64,000 bases of DNA from Chloroflexota bacterium (GCA_947475545.1 CANJLL010000005.1:62001-126000); one strand, 5' to 3'. Counted from the stretch's first letter, positions 1-8,999 are shown. Made by a program: numbers and translations. The notes: generated from the letters alone by a model not told the origin.

Positions 1-145
1 CGTCCACCTGCACGTCTACGATAAGCGCGAGGTCTTTGACCGCCGGAAGATGGGCCACGTGACTGCGTTGGGCCGGACGGTGGAGGAGGCGCTCTCGCGG
101 GCACGGGCGGGCCGGGCCGCGCTCACCTGGACGGGGGACGACTGA
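1..145 (+). CDS. purK: N5-carboxyaminoimidazole ribonucleotide synthase PurK, C-terminal end
   Basis: This is the 3' end of a gene entering from the left edge, read in the frame starting at base 2 for 47 codons before TGA. The residues [20 protein letters not shown] match the conserved C-terminal strand-turn of PurK, an ATP-grasp enzyme that carboxylates aminoimidazole ribonucleotide in purine synthesis. Its TGA overlaps the ATG of the next gene, purE, the usual partner that uses its product. The catalytic ATP-grasp core lies outside the window, so only family and position are supported. Confidence 0.9.
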   Translation, partial: VHLHVYDKREVFDRRKMGHVTALGRTVEEALSRARAGRAALTWTGDD

Positions 146-744
146 TGGCGGGGTCGAACGAGGGGGGCGCTGGGGCCTCGAAGCCGGAGCGCGCGGGCGA
201 GGGATCCCCCGGGTCGAAGCCGGCGGGCATGCAGCCCGAGGCCGGACCGAAGGTCCGGCCCGTCGTCGGCGTCGTCGGTGGCAGCCGGTCGGACTTCCCG
301 GTGCTGGAGAAGGCCATCGCCCTGCTGGATTCGTTCGGCGTGCCCTGCGAGCTGCGGGTGGTCTCCGCCCACCGCACGCCCGACCACCTCGCCCGCTACG
401 CAGAGACGGCGCCCGGGCGCGGGATCAGGGTCATCGTGGCGGGTGCCGGCGGTGCCGCGCACCTGCCCGGGATGCTGGCTGCCAAGACGATCCTCCCCGT
501 CATCGGCGTGCCCATCCCCACGCAACACCTTGGCGGGCTGGACTCGCTGCTCTCCATCGTCCAGATGCCGCGCGGGATCCCGGTGGCCACGGTGGCGATC
601 GGGAACGCGGATAACGCCGCCCTGCTGGCGATCGCGATCCTCGCGCTCTCCGACACAGGCCTCGCCGCGCGTCTGGCTGACTATCGGGCCGCGCTGACGG
701 CCTCGGTCATGGCCGATGAATCCAACGCGGAGCCGCTCGACTAG
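145..744 (+). CDS. purE: 5-(carboxyamino)imidazole ribonucleotide mutase PurE
   Basis: PurE moves the carboxylate from N5-CAIR to carbon 4 (CAIR) in de novo purine synthesis. Class I signatures are all present: GGSRSD near residue 45, SAHRTP near residue 74 (catalytic His) and [12 protein letters not shown] near residue 97. At 199 residues it is about 35 longer than usual because of a Gly/Ser/Pro-rich N-terminal extension. The ATG at 145 is chosen because it overlaps the purK stop; the ATG at 229, nearer the conserved core, is an alternative start. The purK-purE order implies a cytosolic two-enzyme operon. Confidence 0.95.
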   Translation: MAGSNEGGAGASKPERAGEGSPGSKPAGMQPEAGPKVRPVVGVVGGSRSDFPVLEKAIALLDSFGVPCELRVVSAHRTPDHLARYAETAPGRGIRVIVAGAGGAAHLPGMLAAKTILPVIGVPIPTQHLGGLDSLLSIVQMPRGIPVATVAIGNADNAALLAIAILALSDTGLAARLADYRAALTASVMADESNAEPLD

Positions 745-753
745 GTCAGTGGG

Positions 754-797
754 CCCATCGCGGCTCGGAACAGCGCCCATCGCGGCTCGGAACAGCG
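754..797. repeat. 22-bp tandem duplication
   Basis: Two perfect head-to-tail copies of a 22-bp unit beginning CCCATCGCGGCTCGG lie 9 bp after the purE stop (754-775 and 776-797). It is non-coding, and probably arose by slippage or recombination. No function is evident. Confidence 0.8.
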
Positions 798-1079
798 CCC
801 TGCCCAACTCCGTTCTCACCAGATGACCGCCAGGATGTCATTGGACGAGACCTCGGCGATGCTGGCCCCGGAATCCTAACCAGATGACCACGTGCCGGTC
901 CGCTGGCAACAAATCGGGCCGGATCGGGCCGGATCGGGCGGGTTCGCGGCCCGGATCGTCGCCCAATGCCATCGGGGTGGGAATCCGGCGAGTCCCGGGT
1001 CTCGGGGGCGAATCGCCAGCCAGGTCAGCCGCGGGGCCGGACGCGAAGCCGCTCGGGCAGGATCATCCCCAAACGCAAA

Positions 1080-1113
1080 GCGGCGGGCGCCGCCCGAAGG
1101 CAACGCCCGCCGC
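1080..1113 (-). terminator. probable terminator of the protease gene
   Basis: A perfect 10-bp stem (GCGGCGGGCG at 1080-1089, CGCCCGCCGC at 1104-1113) with a 14-nt loop lies 14 bp past the protease stop. Read on the minus strand it is followed by TTTGCGTTTG, a weak T-rich tail, which suits intrinsic termination. Confidence 0.55.
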
Positions 1114-1126
1114 GTGGAAAGAGAGG

Positions 1127-2068
1127 TTACGCGTCGCCGGGGGTTCGACCGTCGGCTGCCGTGTCGTTCGAAGCCTCGTCGTTCGCGGCCGGGGCGCCGA
1201 CCGCGACCGTCAGGTCATCGGCACCGCGGACCAGCTGGACCTCGTAGGCTCCGGGAGCGCCCGCGGCGATCGCTTCGACCAGCGCGTCCGCATCGGCCAC
1301 GGTGCGACCCGCCACGGAGACGATCAGGTCGCCCTGCTGGATGCCGGCGAGGTCGGCCGGTGAGCCCTCCTCGACCCCGCGGACCAGGAGGCCCTCGCGG
1401 TCAGGGAGACCCACCGAGCGGCGGAGTCGACGGGCGACGTGGGACGGCGCGATGGCCACCCCCAGTCGCGCCCGCTCGGCGGATTCGCCGCGGCCCAGGG
1501 ACTCCACCCGTGCCTTGAGCGCCGCGTCGGCGGGCCGGGCCAGGTAGAACCCCTCGCCGAGGCGGTTCGTGTTGATGGCGAGGAGCCGCCCCTCCGCGTC
1601 GAGCAGCGCCCCGCCGGATGAGCCCGGCGCCAGGGGAGCTGTGTGCTCCACGCTGCCGTCGATCCGGCGACCACCGGGGCCGCGGAAGGCCCGCGCCACC
1701 GCGGAGATGGTGCCGAAGGTGACGCGCGTGCCCCCGGACGGCGAGGCCGCCGCGCCGAAGACCACGCTGCCGGGCTGCAGCTGATCGGCTGCGCCCCAGG
1801 CGAGCGGTGTGGCGGACGCGGTGTCCGCCTTGATGACCGCGAGGTCACCGTCCACGTCGATGCCGACGACGCTCCCGACGACGCGCCGGCCGTCCGCGAA
1901 GCTGATCATGGCCTCGGGACCGCGGACGTTGTGGGCATTGGTGAGGACGAGGCCGGCGGCGATGACGACGCCGGAGCCGCGCTGGCGGCGGCCGATCCCC
2001 ACGATGGCGGGGCCGGCGGCAGTGGTGGTCCGCGCGATGGCGGACTGGATCTCTTCGAGTGCTGACAT
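1127..2068 (-). CDS. trypsin-like serine protease with PDZ domain (HtrA/DegP type, cytoplasmic)
   Basis: This 313-residue protein has a chymotrypsin-fold protease domain with the full triad: His46 (LTNAHN), Asp75 (DGDLAV) and Ser151 in the oxyanion motif GSSGG. A PDZ domain follows at about residues 215-285, with the loop EGSPADLAGIQQGDLI. HtrA proteases are normally exported or membrane-anchored, but no signal peptide or membrane segment is seen, so it may act inside the cell. The ATG at 2068 is preceded by an AGGAG site 9-10 nt upstream, which decides the start over in-frame upstream codons. It is divergent from the HxlR regulator at 2234 across a 165-bp control region, so that regulator may control it. 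Confidence 0.85.
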   Translation of the reverse strand: MSALEEIQSAIARTTTAAGPAIVGIGRRQRGSGVVIAAGLVLTNAHNVRGPEAMISFADGRRVVGSVVGIDVDGDLAVIKADTASATPLAWGAADQLQPGSVVFGAAASPSGGTRVTFGTISAVARAFRGPGGRRIDGSVEHTAPLAPGSSGGALLDAEGRLLAINTNRLGEGFYLARPADAALKARVESLGRGESAERARLGVAIAPSHVARRLRRSVGLPDREGLLVRGVEEGSPADLAGIQQGDLIVSVAGRTVADADALVEAIAAGAPGAYEVQLVRGADDLTVAVGAPAANDEASNDTAADGRTPGDA

Positions 2069-2153
2069 GCGTTTGAGACTCCTGGGTGTAACGCGGCGGA
2101 CGCCGCGCGGCGGGTGGGCAGTTGACCGGGGGATGACCGGCGAACCGGTCACG

Positions 2154-2182
2154 CTAGTAAGTAGCAATGTGCAAGTTACTAC
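2154..2182. promoter_or_regulatory. inverted repeat, candidate HxlR operator
   Basis: Imperfect dyad CTAGTAAGTAGC - 5 nt - GCAAGTTACTAC (9 of 12 positions symmetric) in the divergent region between the protease and the HxlR gene. HxlR-type winged-helix dimers commonly bind such dyads next to their own gene. It is one of the few AT-rich patches here, and it lies 40 bp upstream of the TACCAT box of the regulator. Operator function is inference. Confidence 0.45.
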
Positions 2183-2221
2183 CAAGACACGGATCTTGCA
2201 AGCCCCCCGCCCCACCTCCCC

Positions 2222-2236
2222 TACCATGAGCGCGTG
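2222..2236 (+). promoter_or_regulatory. leaderless -10 box of the HxlR gene
   Basis: TACCAT at 2222-2227, six nt (GAGCGC) and then the GTG start at 2234. No Shine-Dalgarno sequence precedes the GTG. This TANNNT-to-start spacing recurs before many genes in the window and suggests transcription starting at the start codon. Confidence 0.5.
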
Positions 2237-2704
2237 CCGCATCCCCTCCAACCCAGCCAACTCCCCGCCGGACCCCTTGCCGCCGCCCTCGATCGGGTGG
2301 GGGATCGCTGGAGCCTCCTCCTCGTGGAGGCGTTGCTGGACGGGTCGCGCCGCTTCAACGACCTGCTGGAGGCGCTCCCCGGTCTGGCCCCCAACATCCT
2401 CACCGAGCGGCTCCGCCGCCTGGAACGCGAGGGGATCCTCGTGGCCCGGCCCTACTCGGAGCGTCCACCGCGGATGGAGTACACGCTGACCGCCGACGCC
2501 CGGGACCTCGCCGGCGCCCTCCGGCTGCTCGCCGACTGGGGTGCCCGTCGGGCCGGGGACGGGACTGGCGCGGACGGCGCTGGACCTGCCCACGAGCCGC
2601 TCCACCACGAGGCGTGCGGCACCCCGCTGGAGGCGCGCTGGTATTGCCCCACGTGCTCGGTCTCGGTTGCCGGGGACGAGGCGTCGGAGACCCGGCTCGT
2701 CTGA
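2234..2704 (+). CDS. HxlR-family transcriptional regulator with C-terminal Cys/His cluster
   Basis: Residues 10-105 form the HxlR winged-helix domain: ALDRVGDRWSLLLVEALLDG, then FNDLLEALPGLAPNILTERL and the wing REGILVARPYSERPPRMEYT. Regulators of this family sense stress or ligands and repress nearby genes. After the domain is a tail with His124, His125, Cys128, Cys138 and Cys141 (CGTPLEARWYCPTC), which looks like a small zinc-binding knuckle; this tail is an addition to the usual ~110-residue protein. It is divergent from the serine protease, with a dyad between them. Confidence 0.85.
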   Translation: MPHPLQPSQLPAGPLAAALDRVGDRWSLLLVEALLDGSRRFNDLLEALPGLAPNILTERLRRLEREGILVARPYSERPPRMEYTLTADARDLAGALRLLADWGARRAGDGTGADGAGPAHEPLHHEACGTPLEARWYCPTCSVSVAGDEASETRLV

Positions 2705-2784
2705 CCGCGCTGCCCCTATCGTCGAGCTGTGCCGCCGGCCGCCGTGTCGGACGGTCCGCCGAGCCCGCGTCTACACTGGCCCCG

Positions 2785-3207
2785 ATGGACGACCCCCGAT
2801 GGGAGCCGGGCATGCCGGTCCTGGACCGCCAGCTGGACCCGGTGCCGCACCTCCCTGCCAGCCTGCAGGGCCTGCCGCCCAGGTCCGTGCCCGAGACCGC
2901 GCCCACGCCCCTCCAGCAGCACTACGTGATGCTGTCGGTGCCGGTGCTCATCTCTGGCGCGCTGGCCATCACGGCGCTGGAGTTCGGGACGCCCATCGGC
3001 TCCCCGCTGGTCAAGCTGTGCGCGCTGGTCGGCGCGCCGCTCCTGCTGGTGACGGGCACCGACGCCACGCTCCGAATCTGGCGATCGGCGTGGGCGTGGC
3101 TGCCGGTCAATCGCGCCCGCGCGCTGTTCCGGATCACGTGGGTCGCGGCCGCGCTCGTGGGTCTGGGCGTGCTGACCTGGGGCAGCCTCATGATCCTGTT
3201 CGCCTGA
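2785..3207 (+). CDS. small membrane protein of unknown function
   Basis: This is a 140-residue protein not recognised as a known family. A Pro-rich N-terminal half is followed by about three hydrophobic segments (around residues 48-66, 71-88 and 118-140). The ATG at 2785 follows TACACT with a 7-nt gap and no ribosome site, the leaderless pattern. Its TGA overlaps the ATG of the Nudix gene, so it heads a three-gene unit with the Nudix hydrolase and the MFS exporter. Confidence 0.65.
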   Translation: MDDPRWEPGMPVLDRQLDPVPHLPASLQGLPPRSVPETAPTPLQQHYVMLSVPVLISGALAITALEFGTPIGSPLVKLCALVGAPLLLVTGTDATLRIWRSAWAWLPVNRARALFRITWVAAALVGLGVLTWGSLMILFA

Positions 3208-3950
3208 TGGAGAAGCCCGCCGACCGCGATGTGCATGCGAGCCACGTGCATGCGAGCCACGTCCACACGAGCCACGTGCACGCCCCGCATCCGGATCACG
3301 CCCCCCACTCGGATGCGCGTTCGGCCGACGACACCCGCGGGCCAGGCTCCCGCGGGCCGGACGCGCGCGCCTCGGACATCGGATCGGGGCAGGGCACCCC
3401 TCCCTGGCTCTCGGCCAGCCTCAACCACTGCACCCGGTGCGGCGGCAGGCTCCGCCACGGGCCGGTGGTTGGCGAGGACCGCGACCGGCTGGCCTGCGAG
3501 GACTGCGGCCACATCTCGTACGTCAACCCGCGCCTCGTGGTGACCACCATCCCCATCATGGACGACGGACGGGTGCTCCTCATCCGCCGGGGCATCGAAC
3601 CTGGCAAGGGCACCTGGGCCCAGCCCGGGGGCTTTCTCGAGGTGGACGAGACCGTCGCCGAGGGGGCTCGCCGCGAGATGCTCGAGGAGACCGGCCTGGA
3701 GGTCGAGATCGGCGAGATCATCGGCCTCTACACGCGGCTGGAGGCTGCGGTGGTCGTCGTGGCCTTCGAGGCTCGCATCACCGGCGGCACGCCGACCATC
3801 ACGCCCGAGGCGATGGAGATCGGGATCTTCGCGCCCGACGACCTCCCGTGGCCCGGGATCGCCTTTACCACCACGATCTGGGCCCTGCGTGACTGGCTTG
3901 CCCGCCGCCACCCGGACCTGCCGCTGGACGAGCCCGGGCTCTACCGCTGA
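3207..3950 (+). CDS. Nudix hydrolase with zinc ribbon and His-rich N-terminus
   Basis: The Nudix box is complete (GGFLEVDETVAEGARREM followed by LEETGLEV), the site that binds Mg2+ and cleaves nucleoside diphosphate-X substrates. In front lies a four-cysteine ribbon, CTRCGG...CEDCGH, as in NudC-like NADH pyrophosphatases and ADP-ribose hydrolases. Residues 9-35 are a tandem His repeat (VHASHVHASHVHTSHVHAP) encoded by 15-bp DNA repeats, a plausible metal-binding tail. The ATG overlaps the stop of the preceding membrane protein, and the TGA overlaps the MFS start. The substrate is not predictable from sequence. At 247 residues it is longer than a bare Nudix domain because of the tail and ribbon. 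Confidence 0.85.
   Translation: MEKPADRDVHASHVHASHVHTSHVHAPHPDHAPHSDARSADDTRGPGSRGPDARASDIGSGQGTPPWLSASLNHCTRCGGRLRHGPVVGEDRDRLACEDCGHISYVNPRLVVTTIPIMDDGRVLLIRRGIEPGKGTWAQPGGFLEVDETVAEGARREMLEETGLEVEIGEIIGLYTRLEAAVVVVAFEARITGGTPTITPEAMEIGIFAPDDLPWPGIAFTTTIWALRDWLARRHPDLPLDEPGLYR
3231..3275 (+). repeat. 15-bp tandem repeat encoding a His-rich tail
   Basis: Three tandem 15-bp units (GTGCATGCGAGCCAC twice at 3231-3260, then GTCCACACGAGCCAC) encode V-H-(A/T)-S-H repeats near the start of the Nudix protein. It is a sign of local repeat expansion. Confidence 0.8.
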
Positions 3951-5197
3951 TGGCCGGCCTGTACGCGCTGCGCGAGATCCGTGCCCTGCTGGGCATGCGC
4001 GTCGCCGGCGGGCTCGTCAAGACCGGCCTGGCGACCGTGGTGGGCTACCAGGTCTACGAGCTGACCCATAACCCGCTGGCACTGGCGATGCTGGGGCTGG
4101 TCCAGGCGATCCCGTCGGTCAGCCTGGCGCTGTACGGCGGCCATCTGGCCGATCGCCGGGACCGGCGGGCCATCACCCAGTACACCACCTTCGTGGTGAT
4201 GCTCAGCGTCCTGGTGCTCGCCGCGCTCGCGTTCGCCGGCGGCGAGCACACGTTGCTCGGCATCCTGCTCGTCGTCTTCATGTACGGCCTGGCGCAGGGC
4301 CTGAATCGGCCCTCCCAGGCCGCGCTGGAGCAGCAGGTGATCCCGCGCGAGTTCGCAGCCAAGGGCGTCTCGGCCGCGGCGGCCGTCTGGCAGGGCGGCT
4401 CCATTGCCGGCGGACCCATCGCCGGCTTCGCCTACGCGCTGTTCGGGCCCGGGAACACGTACCTGGGGATCGCCATCCTGATCGCCGTCCAGATGGCCTG
4501 CCTCACCCAGATCGTCAAGCGACCCGTGGTGCTGCCGCCCTCCCCGGAGCGCGAGGGGATCAAGGCCAGCCTGGCCATCGGGATCCGCTACGTCTTCAGC
4601 CGCCAGCCGCTGGTGGGCTCCATGGCCCTCGACCTGTTCGCGGTGCTCTTCGGTGGAGTGGTCGCGATCCTCCCGATCTTCGCCAGCGACATCCTGAAGG
4701 TGGGCCCGGCCGGCCTGGGCCTGCTCAACACGGCCCCATCCGTAGGTGCGCTGCTGATCATGGCCATCGCCACGCGCCGTCCCCCGATGGAGAACGCCGG
4801 CCGCATCCTGCTGGCGTGTGTGTTCGGGTTTGGAGCTTCCATCCTGGTCTTCGCGCTCTCCGACAACTTCATCCTGTCATTGATCGCGCTGTTCATGACG
4901 GGCGTGACCGACGGGCTCAGCGTCGTCATCCGGACCGTGATCCTGCGGGTCATGTCGCCGGAGCACCTGCGTGGCCGGATCGCGGCGGTGAACTGGATCT
5001 TCATCGGGACGTCGAACGAGATCGGGGCGTTCGAATCCGGCCTGGCCGCCGGCCTGCTCGGGACCGTCCCGTCAGTCGTCGTGGGCGCCACGGTGACGCT
5101 CCTCGTCGCCGCCTGGGTCGCGGCCACGATGCCGGAGCTTCGCGGCCTCAACCTCCACGCAGTGGGGGATCCGGAGACCGGGGCCTCGCCCGCCTGA
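3950..5197 (+). CDS. MFS transporter, EntS-like exporter
   Basis: A 415-residue polytopic protein with about 12 hydrophobic segments. It has the MFS loop motif between helices 2 and 3 (GGHLADRRDRRAI) and a second-half helix rich in small residues. This arrangement fits the EntS/DUF894 branch of the major facilitator superfamily, which exports siderophores or drugs by proton antiport. Translation is coupled to the Nudix gene by an ATGA overlap. Nothing here identifies its substrate. It converges on the ABC exporter operon with 44 bp between stops and no clear hairpin. Confidence 0.85.
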   Translation: MAGLYALREIRALLGMRVAGGLVKTGLATVVGYQVYELTHNPLALAMLGLVQAIPSVSLALYGGHLADRRDRRAITQYTTFVVMLSVLVLAALAFAGGEHTLLGILLVVFMYGLAQGLNRPSQAALEQQVIPREFAAKGVSAAAAVWQGGSIAGGPIAGFAYALFGPGNTYLGIAILIAVQMACLTQIVKRPVVLPPSPEREGIKASLAIGIRYVFSRQPLVGSMALDLFAVLFGGVVAILPIFASDILKVGPAGLGLLNTAPSVGALLIMAIATRRPPMENAGRILLACVFGFGASILVFALSDNFILSLIALFMTGVTDGLSVVIRTVILRVMSPEHLRGRIAAVNWIFIGTSNEIGAFESGLAAGLLGTVPSVVVGATVTLLVAAWVAATMPELRGLNLHAVGDPETGASPA

Positions 5198-5241
5198 CGA
5201 CCGCAGGCGCCAACGAAGCAGCGCGCCGCATCACCCGGGCG

Positions 5242-7272
5242 CTAGACCGCCTCGTCCAGCGCCTTGCCGAACTGGCTCTCGTACAGGTCCGCGTAGAAGC
5301 CCTTGGCCGCCAGCAGCTGCTCGTGCCTGCCCGTCTCGACGATCCGGCCGTGATCCATCACCAGGATGGTGTGGGCGTCCCGGATCGTGGACAGGCGATG
5401 GGCGATGACGAACGACGTGCGGCCCTTCATCAGGCCCGCCATCGCCCGCTGGATCAGCATCTCGGTGCGCGTATCGACCGAGGACGTGGCCTCATCGAGG
5501 ATCAGGATGGGCGGGTCCACCAGGAAGGCCCGGGCGATCGTCAGCAGCTGCTTCTCGCCGGCCGAGACGGAGGACGACTCGTCGTCGAGCACGGTGTCGT
5601 ACCCGTCCGGCAGCGTGCGGACGAAGTGATCGACGTGGGCGGCCTGGGCCGCCGCAGTCATCTGCTCCTCGGTTGCGCCGTCGCGGCCGTACACGATGTT
5701 GTCGCGGATGGTGCCCTTGAACAGCCAGGCGTCCTGGAGGACCATCCCGAACGTCCGGCGCAGGTCGTCGCGGCGCATCTCGCGGATGTCAATCCCGTCC
5801 ACCAGGATCCGCCCGCCGTCCAGCTCGTAGAAGCGCATCAGCAGGTTCACCAGCGTGGTCTTGCCGGCCCCGGTGGGTCCGACGATCGCGACGGTGCTGC
5901 CCGGCTCCACGGTCAGGTCCAGGTGGTCGATCAGCGGCTTGGCCGGCTCGTAGCGGAACGAGACGTCGTCGAGGACCACCCGGCCCTGGACGGAGCCCAC
6001 GCGCGCCGGGCGCGCGACGTCGGGGATCTCCTGCGGCTCGTCGAGCAGCTCGAACACCCGCTCGGCCGAGGCGACCGCCGACTGGAGCACGTTGGCGATG
6101 CTCGCCGTCTGGACAATGGGCATCGTGAACTGGCGCGAGTACTGGATGAATGCCTGGACGTCGCCCAGCGACATCTGGCCGGAGGCGACCCGCACCCCGC
6201 CGATCACCGCGATCGCGACGTAGTTGAGGTTCGCGAGGAAGTTGAGCGCCGGCTGGATGATCCCCGAGATGAACTGCGCCCGGTAGCTGGCCTGGAAGAG
6301 ATGCTCGTTCCGGGCGTCGAACTCGGCGATCGCCTCCGGCTGGCGGCCGAAGACCTTCACGATGGCGTGGCCGGTGTGCATCTCCTCGATGTGGCCGTTC
6401 AGCCGGCCGGTCCGCTCCCACTGCGCCGCGAACTGCTTCTGGGAGCGGCCGGCGATGAGGATCGTGACCACCACCGAGAGCGGCACGGTCAACAGCGAGA
6501 TCACCGCGAGGATCGGGCTGATCGTGAACATCATCAGGAGCACGCCCACCACCGTGAGGAGCGAGGTGATGAGCTGGGTGAGGCTCTGCTGAAGCGTCTG
6601 GGCGATGTTGTCGATGTCGTTGGTGATCCGGCTCAGCGTGTCGCCGCGCGACTGGCGGTCGAAGTACGAGAGCGGGAGCGTGCCTAGCTTGCGGTCGGCA
6701 TCGCCGCGGAGGCGGTAGACCGTCCGCTGCGTGACCCCGCTCATCAGGTACGACTGCGCCCAGCCGAAGACGGCGCTGACGACGAAGACGATGAGGAGCG
6801 TCAGGAGGACGCCGCCCAGCGCGGCGAAGTCCACGCCCTGGCCCGGCACGAGGTTCATGGACTGGACCATGTCGGCCTGCTGATCCTTGCCCGTCAGCCG
6901 CAGGCCGGCTACCACCTCCGCCTTGGTCACGCCCTCGGGGATCTGCTTGCTGATCACCCCGTCGAACACGATGTTGGTGGCGTTGCCCAGGATCCGGGGC
7001 CCGACGATGGCGAACGTGACGCTGACGATCCCGAGGACCAGCACGAAGACCACGAGGGAGGCCTCCGGCCGGAGCAGGTCCAGCAGGCGGCGGAACGAGC
7101 CCTTGAAGTTCCTGGCCTTGACCACCGGCGCCATCATCGCGAAGCCACCCGGTCCGCGACCACCCGGCCCATGGCCGCCCGGCTGGGCGCCGGGCCCTGG
7201 GCCAGGTCGGCCGCCCGTGCCGGCGCCCGGGGGCGGCCCGCTGGGGCGGTGGCCCATCCCCGGCCCCATCAT
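5242..7272 (-). CDS. ABC exporter half-transporter, canonical ATPase subunit
   Basis: The protein has an N-terminal Gly/Pro-rich cytoplasmic tail (about 45 residues), six membrane segments (about residues 70-370) and a C-terminal ATPase. Walker A is GPTGAGKTTL, the signature is SVSAGEKQL, Walker B is ILILDEATSSVD with the catalytic Glu, and the switch is AHRLS. This is the active-site half of a heterodimeric multidrug or lipid exporter of the BmrCD/TM287-288 type; the partner is the gene just upstream, whose stop overlaps this start (ATGA). The unusual GP-rich tail resembles those of other high-GC transporters. The substrate is unknown. Confidence 0.9.
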   Translation of the reverse strand: MMGPGMGHRPSGPPPGAGTGGRPGPGPGAQPGGHGPGGRGPGGFAMMAPVVKARNFKGSFRRLLDLLRPEASLVVFVLVLGIVSVTFAIVGPRILGNATNIVFDGVISKQIPEGVTKAEVVAGLRLTGKDQQADMVQSMNLVPGQGVDFAALGGVLLTLLIVFVVSAVFGWAQSYLMSGVTQRTVYRLRGDADRKLGTLPLSYFDRQSRGDTLSRITNDIDNIAQTLQQSLTQLITSLLTVVGVLLMMFTISPILAVISLLTVPLSVVVTILIAGRSQKQFAAQWERTGRLNGHIEEMHTGHAIVKVFGRQPEAIAEFDARNEHLFQASYRAQFISGIIQPALNFLANLNYVAIAVIGGVRVASGQMSLGDVQAFIQYSRQFTMPIVQTASIANVLQSAVASAERVFELLDEPQEIPDVARPARVGSVQGRVVLDDVSFRYEPAKPLIDHLDLTVEPGSTVAIVGPTGAGKTTLVNLLMRFYELDGGRILVDGIDIREMRRDDLRRTFGMVLQDAWLFKGTIRDNIVYGRDGATEEQMTAAAQAAHVDHFVRTLPDGYDTVLDDESSSVSAGEKQLLTIARAFLVDPPILILDEATSSVDTRTEMLIQRAMAGLMKGRTSFVIAHRLSTIRDAHTILVMDHGRIVETGRHEQLLAAKGFYADLYESQFGKALDEAV

Positions 7273-8999
7273 GCGACCTCCTCCTCGTTGAGCTGCGAGA
7301 AGACGATCTCGCGGTAGGTAGGGCAGGCCTCCAGGAGCTCGTGGTGGGTGCCCAGGCCGACGATCGCGCCGTCATCCATGACCACGATCTGGTCCGCATG
7401 CATGATCGTGCCCACCCGCTGGGCCACGATGATCACGGTCGCATCGCCCAGCTGCCGGCTCAGCGCGGCGCGAAGGCGCGCGTCCGTCTTGAAGTCGAGC
7501 GCCGAGAAGCTGTCGTCGAAGATGTAGATCTCGGGCCGCTTGACCAGCGCACGGGCGATCGACAGCCGCTGGCGCTGCCCGCCCGAGACGTTGGTGCCGC
7601 CCTGCGTGATCGGGGCCTTCAGGCCCTCGGCCATCTCCTCGACGAACTCGCGGGCCTGCGCGATCTCGAGCGCCGTCCAGAGCTCGTCGGCGGTCGCCGC
7701 CTTGTCGCCGTAGCGGAGGTTGTCGGCGATGGTGCCGCTGAACAGGAACGCGCGCTGTGGGATCACCCCGATCCGGTGCCACAGGTCCTGGCGCGCCCAC
7801 TCGCGGACGTCCACGCCGTCGACCAGGACGGAGCCGGCCGTGACGTCATAGAAGCGGGGGATCAGGTTGACCGCCGTGGACTTGCCGCTGCCGGTGCTGC
7901 CGACGATGGCGGTGGTCTTGCCCGGCCGCGCGGAGAACGTGATGCTCCGGAGGACCGGCTCCTGGGCGCCGGGGTACCGGAACTCGACGTCGCGGAACTC
8001 GACCGTGCCGGCGCGCGCGGGCGTGCGGGCCGGCCGCTCCGGGTCGCTGACGGAGGGCTGGGTCTCCAGCACCTCGCGGATCCGGCCCGCGGACACGGCG
8101 GCCCGGGGGACCATGACGAACATGATCACGGCCATCATCAGCGCGAACAGGATCTGGATGATGTACTGGAGGAAGGCCGTCAGGTTCCCGATCGGCATCT
8201 CGCCGCTGTCCACGCGGAGGCCGCCGAACCAGAGGACCGCGACGGTGGACACGTTCATGATCAGCGTCAGCGACGGGATCATGAACGCGAACAGCCGGTT
8301 GACCCTGAGGGCGGTCCCCGTCAGGTCCGCGTTCACCTCGTCGAAGCGGGCCTCCTCGTGGCCCGTCCGGACGAACGCCCGCACCACCCGGATGCCGGCC
8401 AGCGTCTCGCGGCTCACCAGGTTCAGGCGGTCGATCTTGACCTGCATCGCCATGAACAGGGGGATCGCCCGGCGCGTGATCAGGCCGATGATGAGCACCA
8501 TCAGGGGCACGATCACGATCAGCAGCCCCGACAGCGGCACGTCCTGGCGGAGGGCCATGATGACGCCCCCAACCATGAGGATGGGTGCCGAGACCATCAT
8601 CGACAGCGCGGTCACGACCACCATCTGGACCTGCTGCACGTCGTTCGTGTTGCGGGTGATCAGCGAGGCCGTCCCGAACTTGTTGACCTCGACCTGCGAG
8701 AAGGTCTGGACAGCGCGGAAGACGGCGCTCCGCATGTCGCGGCCCACGGCCATGGCGGTCAGCGCGCCGAAGTAGGTCGAGATGATCGCCGTGATGCCCA
8801 GGACCAGCGTCACCAGGAGCATCAGGCCGCCGGCCTGCAGGATGTAATCCGCGTTCCCCTTCACGACGCCGTTGTTGATGATCTCGGCGTTGAGCTCGGG
8901 GAGGTACAGGTTGCCGATCGCCTGCAGCAGCAGGAGCGCCAGCACGAGGACGAGCTGGCGACTGTACGGGCGGAGGTACTGGCGGAGCAGGACGATCAT
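7269..8999 (-). CDS. ABC exporter half-transporter, degenerate-site subunit
   Basis: Six membrane segments precede an ATPase domain with Walker A GSTGSGKST, signature VSGGQRQR and Walker B IYIFDDSFSALD. The catalytic Glu after the Walker B Asp is replaced by Asp (DD, not DE), and the switch position reads AQRVG instead of AHR. Both changes are known for the non-hydrolysing site of heterodimeric ABC exporters, so it should pair with the downstream subunit. The ATG at 8999 (MIVLLRQYLRPYSRQL) is chosen; an in-frame GTG at 9014 is possible, and neither has a clear ribosome site. Confidence 0.9.
   Translation of the reverse strand: MIVLLRQYLRPYSRQLVLVLALLLLQAIGNLYLPELNAEIINNGVVKGNADYILQAGGLMLLVTLVLGITAIISTYFGALTAMAVGRDMRSAVFRAVQTFSQVEVNKFGTASLITRNTNDVQQVQMVVVTALSMMVSAPILMVGGVIMALRQDVPLSGLLIVIVPLMVLIIGLITRRAIPLFMAMQVKIDRLNLVSRETLAGIRVVRAFVRTGHEEARFDEVNADLTGTALRVNRLFAFMIPSLTLIMNVSTVAVLWFGGLRVDSGEMPIGNLTAFLQYIIQILFALMMAVIMFVMVPRAAVSAGRIREVLETQPSVSDPERPARTPARAGTVEFRDVEFRYPGAQEPVLRSITFSARPGKTTAIVGSTGSGKSTAVNLIPRFYDVTAGSVLVDGVDVREWARQDLWHRIGVIPQRAFLFSGTIADNLRYGDKAATADELWTALEIAQAREFVEEMAEGLKAPITQGGTNVSGGQRQRLSIARALVKRPEIYIFDDSFSALDFKTDARLRAALSRQLGDATVIIVAQRVGTIMHADQIVVMDDGAIVGLGTHHELLEACPTYREIVFSQLNEEEVA

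Larger units (their letters stand above)
745..1126. other. intergenic region with short repeats, no gene
   Basis: No convincing coding sequence lies here; open frames are short and unlike known proteins. It holds a 22-bp perfect tandem duplication just after purE (separate entry), a GGATCGGGCC-like run near 916-945, two copies of CCAGATGACC (about 818 and 880), and the hairpin that probably ends the convergent protease gene. It reads as a terminator region between purE and the convergent protease. Confidence 0.5.
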
